This document shows, piece after piece, positions 1 to 11,818 of a stretch of DNA of 64,000 bases; within the stretch, counting starts at the first letter, position 1; each line of letters begins with the position of its first letter. Location: the NCBI RefSeq assembly GCF_036898095.1, contig NC_090735.1, positions 3,567,978-3,631,977 of the forward strand. The letters run 5' to 3'. The notes under the pieces were generated by a model. It did no database searches and was not told where the DNA came from. It was given only the letters and a program-made list of their open reading frames with translations. Source of the DNA: Palaemon carinicauda (taxonomy: Eukaryota; Arthropoda; Malacostraca; Decapoda; Palaemonidae). The translations under genes were made by a program, and so were the position numbers.

Positions 1-1569
1 GGCTGGTCTCCTATTCGTTTTCCCCCAGTGGAATGAAGCAGTCAATCTGTTGTATGCTAGATCGGACGCTAGATACGTGACACCCTCATGACAAAGCAAC
101 TACGGTATCTTTTACAATGAGAAGGATGGATGAAATGTGTGTCATCCATTTCTTGTAATGATACAATATCTATTTTATAGGTTCTTCCATGACTGCTTAC
201 CAGTTGTCTGATAGGGATTCAGGCTAACACTGCAACATCTCCATACTCAGGTTGTTAGGAGAATTATAAGTGCAATTACTTTTATTCTTTTCCAAGACCA
301 AAGTACATAGACATTTCCCAGGTCAGTAGACCAACTAGATTGGTTTTAGTGTCTTCATCCTTTTCTAAGGATGTTTATCATACAAGGTCGAAGATTTGTA
401 TTACACGTAGGAACAAATCACAATTTTTATCTTTTTATTTTTCCTAACTATACAACCCTGAGGCCTTTAAGTTATACTACTCACCTGAATGACCCTGCAA
501 GTCCTAGGTCAAGGTCAAAGTGAAGGTTACTTACCTACCTGCCACCCGCCAGCAAATACTACAGCATTAAAAGTTTAAACGGCTGTTCCGTCTCTGCCAA
601 AGTCATACTAATATTAAAAGTCTTAGATTTGTATAGTTAGAAAAAATATAAAGTTGATTCAAAACTTCTGTGATATTTCTGATGTAGTATTGTACAGTAT
701 TTCCTTAGGCAAACATCTAAGAACTCTTGAAGCAATTTCTAACTGAACCAAAGGGGAAAATTTTAGTTGTTTCGGTACTTCTTCAGAATCCATTTCATTA
801 TTTGCCAAATCCACCTGTTCTGTGTCTGATATTGTCAAATGTTTTTAAATTCCTTTGGCTTTTAATTTTACTATTTTTCTGTGGTATTAGAAGTGTTATC
901 AGAATCTGGCATGAATGATAAGGTATATAGCCTAATGATTCATCAGATTATGTATAGTATTTTTGTTGATACCTTTGTCGATCATACAAGCAACATGGTA
1001 GATTTTGTCTTTTAAAAAGAAACAAATAATGTGTTAAACCTAATGATTTATTTTGAATTTGTATGGCATTCAGGATTACAGATGACCGTACATGTTACAA
1101 TTTTTTTAGGGAGATACAATTCATCATCTGCTGAAGCTCAGATTGCTTCAACACAGCGCTGTAAAAAATTTATATTTTATGAATGATTTCTGTAGTTGAT
1201 TTATATTACTTTACATACAAATAAGACGGCCTTATTGGTAACTGATGCATCTCACTTCTAATTATTTTTTTTTCATTTTATATTTCCATGTCTTCTCATG
1301 CCAGGAGGTTGAAGTTGCAAGGTAAATTGAGGCCCTTTTTTTATGTGGGAATGGGAGAGTTGGATCTAAGATTTTGCCCAGTGGTAGATTAACTCATTGT
1401 ATATTGATAGAAAAATTAGTTACAAGGTTGACTGTGAAGTGTTATGTTACGTACTGCTTGTATGATACTCAATTGATGTTTAGTGACAAAAATTAATTTT
1501 TCATCAAAATACTGATGTTCGTTAGAGTGTGTACTGTATCCCTAGATGTACTGATAACTTATGACATAA

Positions 1570-1570
<1 letters not shown>
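1..1570. other. AT-rich stretch, no gene recognised
   Basis: I see no coding frame with protein-like composition, no recognised repeat body and no RNA gene. A short stretch near 505-530 holds AGGTCAAGGTCAAAGTGAAG, which recalls the CAAGGTCA motifs inside element C, but the flanks do not match that element. Confidence 0.5.
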
Positions 1571-1630
<60 letters not shown>

Positions 1631-1637
1631 ATATATA

Positions 1638-1681
<44 letters not shown>

Positions 1682-1683
1682 AG

Positions 1684-1755
<72 letters not shown>

Positions 1756-1778
1756 GTTTGTTTTTATATATTCATATG

Positions 1779-1840
<62 letters not shown>
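1571..1840. repeat. (TA)n/(TG)n compound microsatellite
   Basis: Almost pure TA dinucleotides with short GTGTGT and GTATGTA interruptions. Apparent ORFs of Tyr-Ile repeats over it are low-complexity artefacts. Confidence 0.97.
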
Positions 1841-1842
<2 letters not shown>

Positions 1843-2227
1843 CTGTAGTACCTCAGTTTACAAGCTTACCGTAATATGTTCGGAGATTGAGCTTGTAACC
1901 AAAAAAGTTTGTACATGTATTTTAAATTAGTTTTTCCCATAAGAAATAAAGAAATTGACCCAATCCATTTTACAAGTATAAATACACATGTACATTCATT
2001 TTTAAAGTTTTCTCAGATTATGGTAGATTTATATACAGTACATGTACTCCTCTTCAAGCGACAGCTGTTCATTTATCTCAGAAGATGTACAGTATGTTCC
2101 CTTTATTTACTTCCTAATGAGAGTCATATAAGCATGTAATTGAATTTGTTTATCAACTTTTCTCACCATTTCTCTAGTTGGGACATACTAATAGTGAAGA
2201 CCCCTTGTGAGGTGATGCTTTAAGGTA

Positions 2228-2228
<1 letters not shown>
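1841..2228. other. AT-rich unique stretch, nothing recognised
   Basis: No convincing ORF or repeat match is visible. Confidence 0.4.
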
Positions 2229-2271
<43 letters not shown>

Positions 2272-2272
2272 G
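2229..2272. repeat. (TAA)n microsatellite
   Basis: Trinucleotide tract. Unlike most TAA tracts here it is not directly preceded by the SINE-A/LINE-J terminal sequence, so its origin is open. Confidence 0.9.
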
Positions 2273-2365
2273 AATAGGGAAGTGTGGAATATGGGGAAAG
2301 GAAGAGTACCCCTGGATACAAGACAGTTTATAGCTCAAAGGCAGGTACTCGGGATGGGAAATATT

Positions 2366-2657
2366 AGTTATTATTATTATTAAATGCTAGGCTACAACCC
2401 TAGTTGGAAAAGCAGGATGCTGTAAGCCCAGAAAATAGCCCAGTGAGGAAAGGAAACGAGGAAAAATAAAATAATTTAAGAATAGTAACAACATTAAAAT
2501 AAATATTTCCTATCTAAACTATAAAAACTTTAACAAAACAAGAGGAAGAGAAATTAGATAGAACAGTGTGCCCGAGTGTACCCTCAAGCAAGAGAACTCT
2601 AACCCAAGACAGTGGAAGGCCATGGTACAGAGGCTATGGCACTACCCAAGACTAGGA
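2366..2657 (-). mobile_element. SINE-A retroposon copy, 5'-truncated
   Basis: Minus-strand copy: a short TTA tail at the left, then the hallmark 3' end (plus-strand reading CTACAACCCTAGTTGGAAAA), followed by the body up to the CACTACCCAAGACTAG motif. About 290 bp. Part of the usual GGGCTCCAACAGGG segment is deleted. Confidence 0.85.
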
Positions 2658-2820
2658 ACTTTGACTTCTTAATGTAGGTGAACATATCCATATCCATGCT
2701 GAAACAGATATCCTATCTTGCATTTCTATCTCAGTAGTTAGTTCCAGAGGCCTTATTGGTTTCAATTGACAGACATATGATGGTAGGCACAAGTGATCAG
2801 GTACCTATTTTTATCAATAA

Positions 2821-3093
2821 CATGGTCTTCCACTGCCTTGGGTTACAGTTCTCTTGCTTGAGGGTACACTCGAGTACACTATTCTACCTTATTTCCCTTC
2901 CTTTTGTTTTGTTCAAGTTCTTATAGTTTATATAGGAGATATTTATTTTAATATTGTTACTCTTCTTAAGATATTTTTTTTTTTTACCTTTCCTCACTGG
3001 GCTATTTTCCCTGTTGGAGCCCCTGGGTTTATAGCATCCTGCTTTTCCAACTAGGGTTGTAGCTGTGCAAGTAATAATAATAATAATAATAAT
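2821..3093 (+). mobile_element. SINE-A retroposon copy, 5'-truncated
   Basis: Plus-strand copy starting at CATGGTCTTCCACTGCC and ending in CTAGGGTTGTAGCTG plus a (TAA)n tail. It lies 160 bp from the inverted copy ending at 2657, so transcripts could form a hairpin. Confidence 0.85.
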
Positions 3094-3504
3094 GCTACCA
3101 GTAATGATCCATCTCTACATCAGTCACCAAAATGGATTCTTGAAAAGGCTGATTGACAAAAAAAAAATAAATAAAATAATAAAAAAAAATAAAATTAAAA
3201 AAAAGACCAGGAGTTGAATGATATTCAAGGAAATGAAGAGGAATTTCAACAGTATATGATGCTGTCGATCTACTGAATAGAATCTTACGTACTTCTGGCA
3301 TAAATTCCATCCCTTAAGATGCTAGTATATTTTGACAAGATTTCATATGTAATGTTACATGTATTAATAAGCACAAAGAAGTTAATTTTAAACATTAACA
3401 CGATAGGGCAAGACAATATTTACCCAAAATTGTGGGGACTACTGTAATTAGTATTTTATCTTTTTTTTACGTAAAGACTAAGTTTTGTAATCTTATTTAT
3501 TCAA
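3094..3504. other. A-rich unique stretch, no gene recognised
   Basis: Contains an A-rich run with interspersed T at 3160-3205. No coding or repeat match is recognised. Confidence 0.4.
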
Positions 3505-3787
3505 GATCATGAAGATGGTAACTGGAAGATTGATGTGCTATTTGGAAAAAAGGGGGTATTTTGTCACCAACAAAATTCTCAAATCGATGAAAAGAAGACT
3601 TGGAACAGGGTGCCAACAGATGTTTGCTTTAAAGGATGAAAGTGGAAATATTATCAACAATAAAGATGGAGTGATAAAAAATGCAGAGGATTTCTATACA
3701 ATGCTATACAATAGTGGTATAGGAAATAACTTAGCAAATAGAAATAATGAAACACGAGCCGGTATCAAACGCAACAGTAGAAGTTAA

Positions 3788-4183
3788 TAAACCGTTCAGT
3801 GGCTACTTTCCTCTTGGTAAGGGTAGAAGAGACTCATGAGCTATGGTAAGCACCTCTTCTAGGAGAAGGACACTCCAAAATCAAACCAATGTTCTCTATC
3901 CTTGGGTAGTGCCATAGCCTCTGTGCCATGGTCTTACACTGCTAGAGTTCTCTTGCTTGAGGGTATACTCGGGCACACACTTCTATCTAGTTTCTCTTCC
4001 TTTTGTTTTGTTAAAAGTTTTTATAGTTTAAATAGGAATATTTATTTCAATATTGTTACTATTCTTAAAATGTTTTATTTTTCCTTATTTCCTTTTCCCA
4101 CTGGGCTATTTTCCCTGTTGGAGCCCCTGGGCTTATAGTATCCTGCTTTTCCAACTAGGTTTGTAGCTTAGCTAGTAATAATG

Positions 4184-4227
<44 letters not shown>
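3788..4227 (+). mobile_element. SINE-A copy nested in RTE-1
   Basis: Starts at ACCGTTCAGTGGCTACTTTC, runs through AGGAGAAGGACACTCC and ACTCGGGCACAC, and ends CTAGGTTTGTAGCTTAGC with a (TAA)n tail. RTE-1 coding sequence stops at its left edge and resumes at its right edge with KEMKRDK, so this is an insertion into the LINE. Confidence 0.9.
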
Positions 4228-4228
<1 letters not shown>

Positions 4229-5230
4229 GAGATGAAAAGAGATAAAGTAGCAGGAGAAAATGGCCTAACAAGGGATTTAATAATAAATGGAGGGGATTTC
4301 ATAATAGTAAAACTCGCTGAACTTTGCACTAATGTCTGTAAGAATGCTTTATACCTAGAGCTAGAAAAAACTTTATTATACTTATTCACAAAAAAGGGAG
4401 ACACAAAAGACCTGAAAAATTACCATCCAATAAATTTACTCTGTGATATATAAAACGTTTACAGAGATCATGTTAGGCCTATTAGAAAGTCGGCTAGACT
4501 TTAGCCAACCAAGAAAACAGGTAGTCTTTAGAAGTGGGTAGTCAACAACTAACCATATCCATGTAATTAACCAGCTAATGGTTAATTACAGAATATGACA
4601 AACCGCTATGAGAAAGCTTTTGATTCTGTCAAAACTTCAGCAGTAATGAAAGCTCTTCAAAGACAATAGGTGAATTTTATGTTAAAACGCTTGAAGATAT
4701 CTATAAAGGAAGTACAGCAATCCTAAAAGTACATATAGTGAGAAAATTGCAAATGTGAAAGGGTTAGACAGGGAGACCCCATCCCCTAAATTATTCACAG
4801 CTTGCCTAGTAGTTTCAGAAAATTATATTGGGGAAATGTAGTTAATATTAATGTGGAATACCTTAACAATTTAAGATTTGTAGATAACATAGTTCTCTAG
4901 GGAATTATGGAAGGATTGGCCAAAGATTGAATGTTTAAATAGAGAAAGCAGAAATGTACGACTGGAAGGTAATATGAGTGAAACTAAAATAATCTTCAAT
5001 GAAAATGAAGACAACAAATAAGGGTTGTGGAGGAACCTCTAGAGATTGTCAATGAGTATACGTATCTGAGACGGACAGTAAAGTTTTTCCCCAACACATG
5101 AGACCGAAATTAAAAGAAGAATAAGCATGGGATGAAGATCTTTTGATAACTAAATAGAGATTATTAAAAGTAGAATGCCTCTCTATCCAAAGAGAAATGT
5201 ATTTATTCAGATGGTCCTACCAGTATTAAC

Positions 5231-5296
5231 CCTTTTACCCCCAAAGGACGTACTGGTACGTTTCACAAAACTCATCCCTTCTTCAAACCTATTAAC
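5231..5296 (+). mobile_element. 66-bp insert with 7-bp target duplication in RTE-1
   Basis: TATTAAC occurs at 5224-5230 and again at 5290-5296, bracketing a sequence that begins CCTTTTACCCCCAAAGGACG and contains the inverted repeat ACGTAC-TG-GTACGT. The surrounding RTE peptide (VLPVLT / LTYASETW) is continuous if it is removed. The insert is 22 codons and keeps the frame open. It resembles a fragment of a wider dispersed decapod repeat, which is my recollection only. Confidence 0.65.
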
Positions 5297-5697
5297 TTAT
5301 GCATCAGAAACTTGGAGCCTTACTAAAGCCTTAGAGCATAAGTTACTTACAACTCAAAGAGCTGTGGAAAGAATAATGATGGGAAAAACATGAATAGACA
5401 AAAAAGAGCAACATGGATATGAGGACAAACTAAAGTAGAGGATTTTTTAACAACATGCAAGAGAACGTAATGGATATGGGCAGGACATACAATAAGAATG
5501 ACAGACAATAGATGGGCATTAAGAATAACAGATTGAGTCCCTAGAGATTGCAAAAGAAGCAGGGGAAGGAAAAGAAGACGATGGATTGATGAACTAGGAA
5601 AGTTTGTGGGCGTGGACTGGCATAGAAAGACCATAAACAGACACAAGTGAAAGGACATGTCTGAGGCCCTTATTCTGCCGTGGACTTATAATGGCTA

Positions 5698-6293
<596 letters not shown>

Positions 6294-6505
6294 CATACTT
6301 ACAGTATATCTATAAAATATTTGTGTATATATGTCAGTATGTTTATACATGTGGTTTTAAACTTAGTTAGATGAATACCAGTCAGTCGTTTAATGGTGTA
6401 TGTATGGCTTTTACCAATGACTTCGGAGTTTAATGTAAATGAAGAAAAAGAAATGATTACCGATGGACAAGCATACATAGTAGAACTCAGTGACTGCAAA
6501 GTATT

Positions 6506-6775
6506 GGTCATGCAGGACAATGCCCCAGAGACTGATCATATATACATATAATCAGCGCCTAAGCCGCCTCTCCACCCTTGCTAGGACCAAGGAGGACCAG
6601 GCAATGGCTGCTGATGAGTCAGTAGATAGACCTATAGGCTCCACCAAACCCCCAATCCTTAGCTCACAATGATGGCTAAGTTGCAGACATTAAAGGAACT
6701 AAAGAGTTTGAGCGGGACTCGAACTCTAGTCTGGCGATCACCAGACAAGGATGTTACCAACAACTTGTGTTGCTT
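6506..6775 (-). mobile_element. SINE-B (tRNA-headed) copy
   Basis: The minus-strand copy runs from CAGGACAATGCCCCAGAGAC through GATCAGCGCC-like and GGACCAAGGAGGACCAGGC sequence to the head at 6700-6770, where the B box reads GAGCGGGACTCGAACTCTAG in plus-strand sense. The 3' TTTAAAGG end is missing. Confidence 0.85.
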
Positions 6776-7253
6776 ATTAACGCATTGAGCAGTGCTTCTC
6801 CCTCAGTTAAAGGAGCCAAAAGGGAACTTTAGTTCAAAACCGTCAGGGTGGTAGTAAAGAAGACAGGATTTTTCTTCGCGTGAGATGTAACACAGATGAC
6901 AAGTTATCTGGACCGTGGACAGATGGCAGGGCAGTCAGCCCAGCTCTGAGCCAGCGATATGATAAGTTGACGAATATTTATGAACATGTGTGATATAGTT
7001 GGACTATGTCTGTTTTGTGCTTGTTGCATTTTCTCATTAAAAACGGTTTAAATAAGCAAATGTTATATTATTCCTTTAAAAAGTTTGAGATGGTTATTTT
7101 TATATATAGCATCGACTTGGCTCGCTATTTAATTTGATGAAAACGCTTGGAATTATGCGAACTGTTATTTTTTGACACTTAATCGATATATTGTCATAGT
7201 GTATTTTTATATATTCATTGAATAAATTCAATTTAAAGAAGGGTTATGTTTAC
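6776..7253. other. Unique stretch, no gene recognised
   Basis: No convincing ORF or repeat is seen. A heptad-like TTTATATAT run is present near 7100. Confidence 0.4.
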
Positions 7254-7540
7254 CAATTGGAAACGTCCCTGCCTCTCGATAAACTGGGGCTCGAAACCCG
7301 CTCAAACTCGATAGTTTCTTATAGTGTCTGCAACCTGACCATCCTTGTGAGCTAAGGAATGAGGTGTTTGTGGGAGCTTATAGACCTACCCACTGAGTTA
7401 TCAGCAGCCATTGCCTGGCCATCCCGGGTCCTAGCTGGGCGCTGAGCCACAGCATATATGGTCATTCTCTATGGCATTTTCATTGTCCTTTGCCTCTGCC
7501 ATTCATGAGCGACCTTTAAAGCTTTAAAATATTTAAAGGT
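7254..7540 (+). mobile_element. SINE-B copy, diverged
   Basis: Begins inside the tRNA-related head (AACGTCCCTGCCTCTCG), with a B-box-like GGGGCTCGAAACCCGC, then CTGCAACCTGACCATCC and CCATTGCCTGGCC. It ends GAGCGACCTTTAAAGC. The A-box part is not clearly kept. Confidence 0.8.
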
Positions 7541-7711
7541 TCGCAATATAATGATGTGAAAGAAGCTGACATACAAGCAGGTCTTGTGATAGTGTTCTTA
7601 TGAACAAATATAGCTATGCATATGAAGGACTTACTTCATGTGATCATAATGTGTTTGTAATAATAATGTATAAAGTTTTATGATCATGTCTAAGGTTGCT
7701 TATCTCGCGTA

Positions 7712-7777
7712 ATTATTATTAATATTATTATTATTATTGTTATTATTATTATTATTATTATTTTAATTTCATTTTTA

Positions 7778-7853
<76 letters not shown>

Positions 7854-8133
7854 TAGCTAAGCTACAACTCTAGTTGGAAAAGCAGGATGCTTTTAGCCCA
7901 GGGGTCCCAACAGGGAAAATAGCCCAGTGAGGAAAGGAAACAATGAAAAAATAAAATATTTTAAGAACAGCAACAACATTAGAATAAATATTTCCTATAT
8001 AAACTATAAAAACTAACAAAACAAGAGGAAGAGAAATTAGATAGAATAGTGTGCCCGAGTGTACCCTCAAGCAAGAGAACTCTAACCCAAGACAGTGGAA
8101 GACCACGGTACAGAGGCTATGGCACTACCCGAG
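7712..8133 (-). mobile_element. SINE-A copy with long TTA tail
   Basis: A roughly 145-bp interrupted TTA tract leads into GCTAAGCTACAACTCTAGTT. The body runs to GGCACTACCCGAG at 8133, so the copy is 5'-truncated. Confidence 0.88.
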
Positions 8134-8442
8134 GTTATTAATGTTACTGTTGATGGCTCCCAAAATTCTATATATTGCCAATTTCCGCATTGTGAATTCC
8201 ATTAGCAATTCTAACGAATGAATTCGGAATTAGTTTCCATTTCATGTCGGATATATATTTTGTAATTGATAGCAATGCCATAATAAAAATTAAAAATACA
8301 GTAAACGTTCATTCATTTTTGAAATAGTTTGTTAATTTTAAGTATTTAGCGATTTAAGCAAATCATAGTCTATTTTGAACTTCTTCTTTGAATGCTGCTT
8401 TGATGGTAAACTGATAAACTATCATGAGATGACAAACAGTTT
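8134..8442. other. Unique stretch, nothing recognised
   Basis: No ORF with protein-like composition and no family match. Confidence 0.4.
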
Positions 8443-8706
8443 CTGTTGTGGCCTATTAGTAACGTCTCTGCCTGGTGAGTCCTGCTCAAACTCGTTAGTT
8501 TCTTTAGCGTCTGCAGCCGCACTATCCTTGTAAGCTAAGGATGGGCGTTTGGGGGTATCTATAGATCTACCTGACGAGTCCTTAGCAGCCATTGCCTGGT
8601 CCTCCCTGGTCTTAGCTTGGGTGGAGAGGGTACTTGGGCATTGTCCCGCTTTGTAGGGCAATGTCAGTGTCCCATGCCTCCATATGCGGCCTTTAAACCT
8701 TTAAAC
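8443..8706 (+). mobile_element. SINE-B copy with deleted B box
   Basis: The head GTTGTGGCCTATTAGTAACG keeps the A-box region, but sequence from the anticodon arm through the B box is deleted (CCTGGTGAGTCCTGCTC). The body then follows the family to GCGGCCTTTAAACCTTTAAA. Confidence 0.82.
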
Positions 8707-8993
8707 CCATTGCCTTATTGCCTTATTCTATGTTTGGGTTCCCCCAGGTCCCTCAATGTGAGGCATCTCGTATATCCACCAGAGAGTTGCTTATGCATCT
8801 TCCAGTCTTGGATGGTCTGGACAGGAGAGAAGAGGGAAAGTATTTTGCCCTTTAATTGTTCAGTGGATCAAGAGTCTGTGGTGTTTTAAGATTTTCTTTA
8901 TTTTACTTAAAAGTCTATTTTTCTGGTCCCACTCCGTACGAAAAAGCTTCGGAGTTCTGCAGGACCCACGAGATATGTTTACCATTATGTGTA

Positions 8994-8997
<4 letters not shown>

Positions 8998-9070
<73 letters not shown>

Positions 9071-9089
9071 GCGCAATAAATTGATTAAA

Positions 9090-9125
<36 letters not shown>

Positions 9126-9144
9126 GCGCAATAAATTGATTAAA

Positions 9145-9213
<69 letters not shown>

Positions 9214-9284
9214 GGCGCAATAAATTGATTAAAACAAATCTCTCTCTCTCTCTCTCTCTCTCTGGGCGCAATAAATTGATTAAA

Positions 9285-9345
<61 letters not shown>

Positions 9346-9414
9346 GGCGCAATAAATTGATTAAAACAAATCTCTCTCTCTCTCTCTCTCTCTGGGCGCA
9401 ATAAATTGATTAAA

Positions 9415-9479
<65 letters not shown>

Positions 9480-9499
9480 GGCGCAATAAATTGATTAAA

Positions 9500-9566
<67 letters not shown>

Positions 9567-9586
9567 GGCGCAATAAATTGATTAAA

Positions 9587-9651
<65 letters not shown>
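8998..9651. repeat. (CT)n minisatellite with 27-bp spacer
   Basis: Eight copies of a spacer beginning GGGCGCAATAAATTGATTAA (starts near 9069, 9124, 9213, 9264, 9345, 9394, 9479 and 9566) are separated by (CT)n runs. Short and long units mostly alternate (about 50 bp after TCTGGGCGC, about 85 bp after TTTGGGCGC), giving a dimer of about 132 bp. The Arg-Glu ORFs on the other strand are artefacts. Confidence 0.95.
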
Positions 9652-9655
<4 letters not shown>

Positions 9656-9716
9656 CTTAATTAGTTTGCCTTGTACACTTTTTAAACATTCGGAAAGTCC
9701 ATACTATCATAACACT

Positions 9717-9717
<1 letters not shown>

Positions 9718-9748
<31 letters not shown>
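9718..9748. repeat. Poly-A run (31 nt)
   Basis: Homopolymer within D element copy 1. Confidence 0.95.
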
Positions 9749-9752
<4 letters not shown>

Positions 9753-9953
9753 TCAACTTCTTACATCATCGGTCATTGTAAAGTCAGGCGAGAACCTATT
9801 GTATAATCTTATGACTGCATAATTTAAAGCACTCGAGGAACCCACACCTGAGATGCATTACAGCTCCAATAAACTTTTAACCATCTGGAACTTGTTTCTT
9901 GTCTACACTGTTGTATGGTATGTAGCCATTCTCTTAAATATCATGGACATCCG

Positions 9954-9956
<3 letters not shown>

Positions 9957-9997
<41 letters not shown>

Positions 9998-10020
9998 ATG
10001 CTAAGCTACAACCCTAGTTG
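9957..10020 (-). mobile_element. Minimal SINE-A/LINE-J 3' end
   Basis: A TTA tail of about 40 bp plus only about 25 bp of element (AAATGCTAAGCTACAACCCT), inserted in D element copy 1. It is an extreme 5' truncation, so it cannot be assigned to SINE-A rather than LINE-J. Confidence 0.8.
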
Positions 10021-10047
10021 AGTAATTGCACATTTTAAAGATTATTA

Positions 10048-10397
10048 TCCACGCCAACGAAGTTGGAAGGAGGTTATGGTTTTACCCCTGTTTGTTGGTG
10101 AACAGCTTCCTGGCCACAATTTTAATGGTAGAGTAATGAAACTTGCATGGATTAACTGTTATGTAAAAAGCTGAAAATTAATAATTTTTGGAAGGGCAAG
10201 GTCACGGTCAAAGCAAAATATCCAATTCACGTAATGAGTTATAAGTTTGGACATCGTTGTCACAGAGATTTCAAACTTGGTTCATATTTTAGTGTATGAA
10301 TATCCACGCCAATTAATACATGTTAAGGTCAAAGGTCAAGGTTGAGAAAACGGTCAAGAAATAAGCTGGTGCGGCGGAGCTCTGCGATCTACTGATG
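10048..10397 (+). repeat. C element, near full length
   Basis: Starts CCACGCCAACGAAGTTGGAA and contains GGTTTTACCCCTGTTTGTT, GGTAGAGTAATGAAACTTGC, several AAGGTCA motifs and GTTTGGACATCGTTGTCAC. It ends GCGGCGGAGCTCTGCGATC. It matches the inverted copy at 45863-46256 and a fragment at 17515-17605. It is non-coding and dispersed, and common in marine invertebrates as far as I recall. Confidence 0.75.
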
Positions 10398-10402
10398 CCC
10401 CT

Positions 10403-10599
10403 CTATAGTCCATTTCTTTTAGCGATGCATATTTGCACTGACTCGCAGCGGTGCCCTTTTAGCTCGGAAAAGTTTCCTGATCGCTGATTGGTTGGAATTA
10501 TCTCGTCCAACCAATCAGCGATCCGGAAACTTTTCCGAGCTAAAAGGGCACCGCCGCGAGTCGGTGCAAATATGCATCGCTAAAAGAAATGGACTATAG
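10403..10599. mobile_element. G fold-back MITE, copy 1
   Basis: A near-perfect palindrome with outer ends CTATAGTCCATTTCTTTTAG and its complement. Arms of about 94 bp carry roughly three mismatches around a very short loop. At the apex it carries GCTGATTGG and its mirror CCAATCAGC. A TA target duplication is possible. Confidence 0.85.
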
Positions 10600-10740
10600 T
10601 TGTACCTTGAATAGGCAGCGAATGCAGGGCAATCAGTCCAGGGGGTAATCTAATCTCCGGGTATTGCCCTCCCCCCCCCCCCCTCGATAATCTTGCTCCT
10701 CTAGTCATTGTATTTTGCAGTTTCCTAAGGTATACGTTAC

Positions 10741-11032
10741 TCTTGGGTAGTGCCATAGCCTCTGTACCATGGTCTTCCACTGTCTTGGGTTAGAGTTCTC
10801 TTGCTTGAGGGTACACTCGGGCCGCACACTTCTATCTTATATCTTATTTCTCTTCCTCTTGTTTTGTTAAAGTTTTTATAGTTTATAAAGTGATATTTAT
10901 TTTAATGTTGCTCTTCTTAAAATATTTTATTTTTCCTTGTTTCCTTTCCTCACTGAGCTATTTTCCCTGTTGGAGCCCCTGGGCTTGTAGCATCCTGCTT
11001 TTTCTACTAGGGTTGTAGCTTAGCAATTAATA

Positions 11033-11073
<41 letters not shown>
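10741..11073 (+). mobile_element. SINE-A copy, 5'-truncated
   Basis: Begins CTCTTGGGTAGTGCCATAGC and ends CTAGGGTTGTAGCTTAGC plus a TAA tail. A poly-C run (10670-10683) lies just upstream. Confidence 0.88.
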
Positions 11074-11079
<6 letters not shown>

Positions 11080-11250
11080 CTAATGGCTGTTTTTCTGGTC
11101 CTATCACACATGGAAATCCTGTGATCTACAGAACTCATAAGATATGTTTGTCGAGTACATTATCAAATTCACATTATCGACGCACTTACGAAACAGGAGT
11201 CTTCAGTTCTTCTTGAAAGCCTTAATATATTCAGTCTTTCTGATGTCTAG

Positions 11251-11493
11251 TTAGAGTTCTCTTGCTTGAGGGTACGCTCGGGCACACTTTTCTACCTTAT
11301 TTCTCTTCCTCTTTTGTTAAAGTTTTTATAGTTAATATAGGAAATATTTATTCTAATGTCGTTACTGTTTTTAAAATATTTTGATTTTCCTTGTTTCCTT
11401 TCCTTACTGAGCTATTTTCCCTGTTGAAGCCCCCTGGGCTTATAGCATCCTGCTTTTCAAACTAGGGTTGTAGCTTAGTAAGTAATGATAATA

Positions 11494-11541
<48 letters not shown>
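11251..11541 (+). mobile_element. SINE-A copy, 5'-truncated
   Basis: Starts at AGAGTTCTCTTGCTTGAGGG and ends ACTAGGGTTGTAGCTTAG plus a TAA tail. It is inserted in D element copy 2. Confidence 0.88.
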
Positions 11542-11584
11542 GTGGGAACTTGATATAATCTTCGGGCCGCATATTTAAAAGCTC

Positions 11585-11585
<1 letters not shown>

Positions 11586-11644
<59 letters not shown>

Positions 11645-11818
11645 ATGCTAAGCTACAACCCTAGTTGGAAGAGCAGGATGCTATAAGCCCAAGGGCCCCA
11701 ACAGGGAAAATAGCCCAGTGAGGAAAGGAAACAAGGAAAAATAAAATATTTTAAGAAGAGTAATAACATTAGAATAAATGTTTTCTATATAATCGGTAAA
11801 AACTTTAACAAAACAAGG
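11586..11818 (-). mobile_element. SINE-A copy, 5'-truncated
   Basis: A TTA tail at the left, then AAATGCTAAGCTACAACCCT, ending at AACAAAACAAGGGG. It is inserted in D element copy 2, 45 bp from the plus-strand copy. Confidence 0.88.

Larger units (their letters stand above)
3505..5697 (+). pseudogene. RTE-1: dead RTE-type LINE reverse transcriptase
   Basis: A decayed non-LTR retrotransposon ORF. At 3509-3787 it reads KRRLGTGCQQMFALKDESGN, the region just before the RT core. At 4228-4453 it reads KGDTKDLKNYHPINLL, the conserved 'LKNYRPISLL' RT block. YEKAFDSV (motif A) lies near 4605, an RQGD block near 4770, and FVDNIVL (motif C) near 4880. Further on come TYASETWSLTKALEHKL (about 5295-5345) and a C-terminal WTYNG followed by TAA at 5695-5697. 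The catalytic residues are lost: the Asp before YEKAFD reads Asn-Arg, and the FADD box reads FVDN. There are many stops and frameshifts. The frame is broken by a SINE-A at 3788-4227 and a 66-bp insert at 5231-5296. The clade assignment is from remembered RTE motifs, so fairly sure but unsearched. Confidence 0.85.
8888..10047 (+). repeat. D element copy 1 (composite)
   Basis: Matches the second copy at 11080-11985. Shared landmarks are TTTTTCTGGTCC, GAGATATGTTT-like, AAGTCTTCA, GTATAATCTT, TCCAATAAACTTTTAACCAT, TTCTCTTAAAT and GACATCCGGTT. This copy is expanded by the (CT)n/spacer array at 8998-9651 and a poly-A run, and is split by a very short SINE-A at 9957-10020. Its class is unknown and no coding is seen. 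Confidence 0.55.

Noticed and set aside
1515..1930. Tyr/Ile-repeat ORFs up to 119 codons
   Set aside because: They are translations of a (TA)n tract.
8985..9573. Arg-Glu-repeat ORFs up to 138 codons on the minus strand
   Set aside because: They are translations of (CT)n runs and the spacer; no gene features.
9069..9592. CRISPR-like repeat and spacer pattern
   Set aside because: The spacers are (CT)n runs and the repeats are contiguous with microsatellite; no cas genes.
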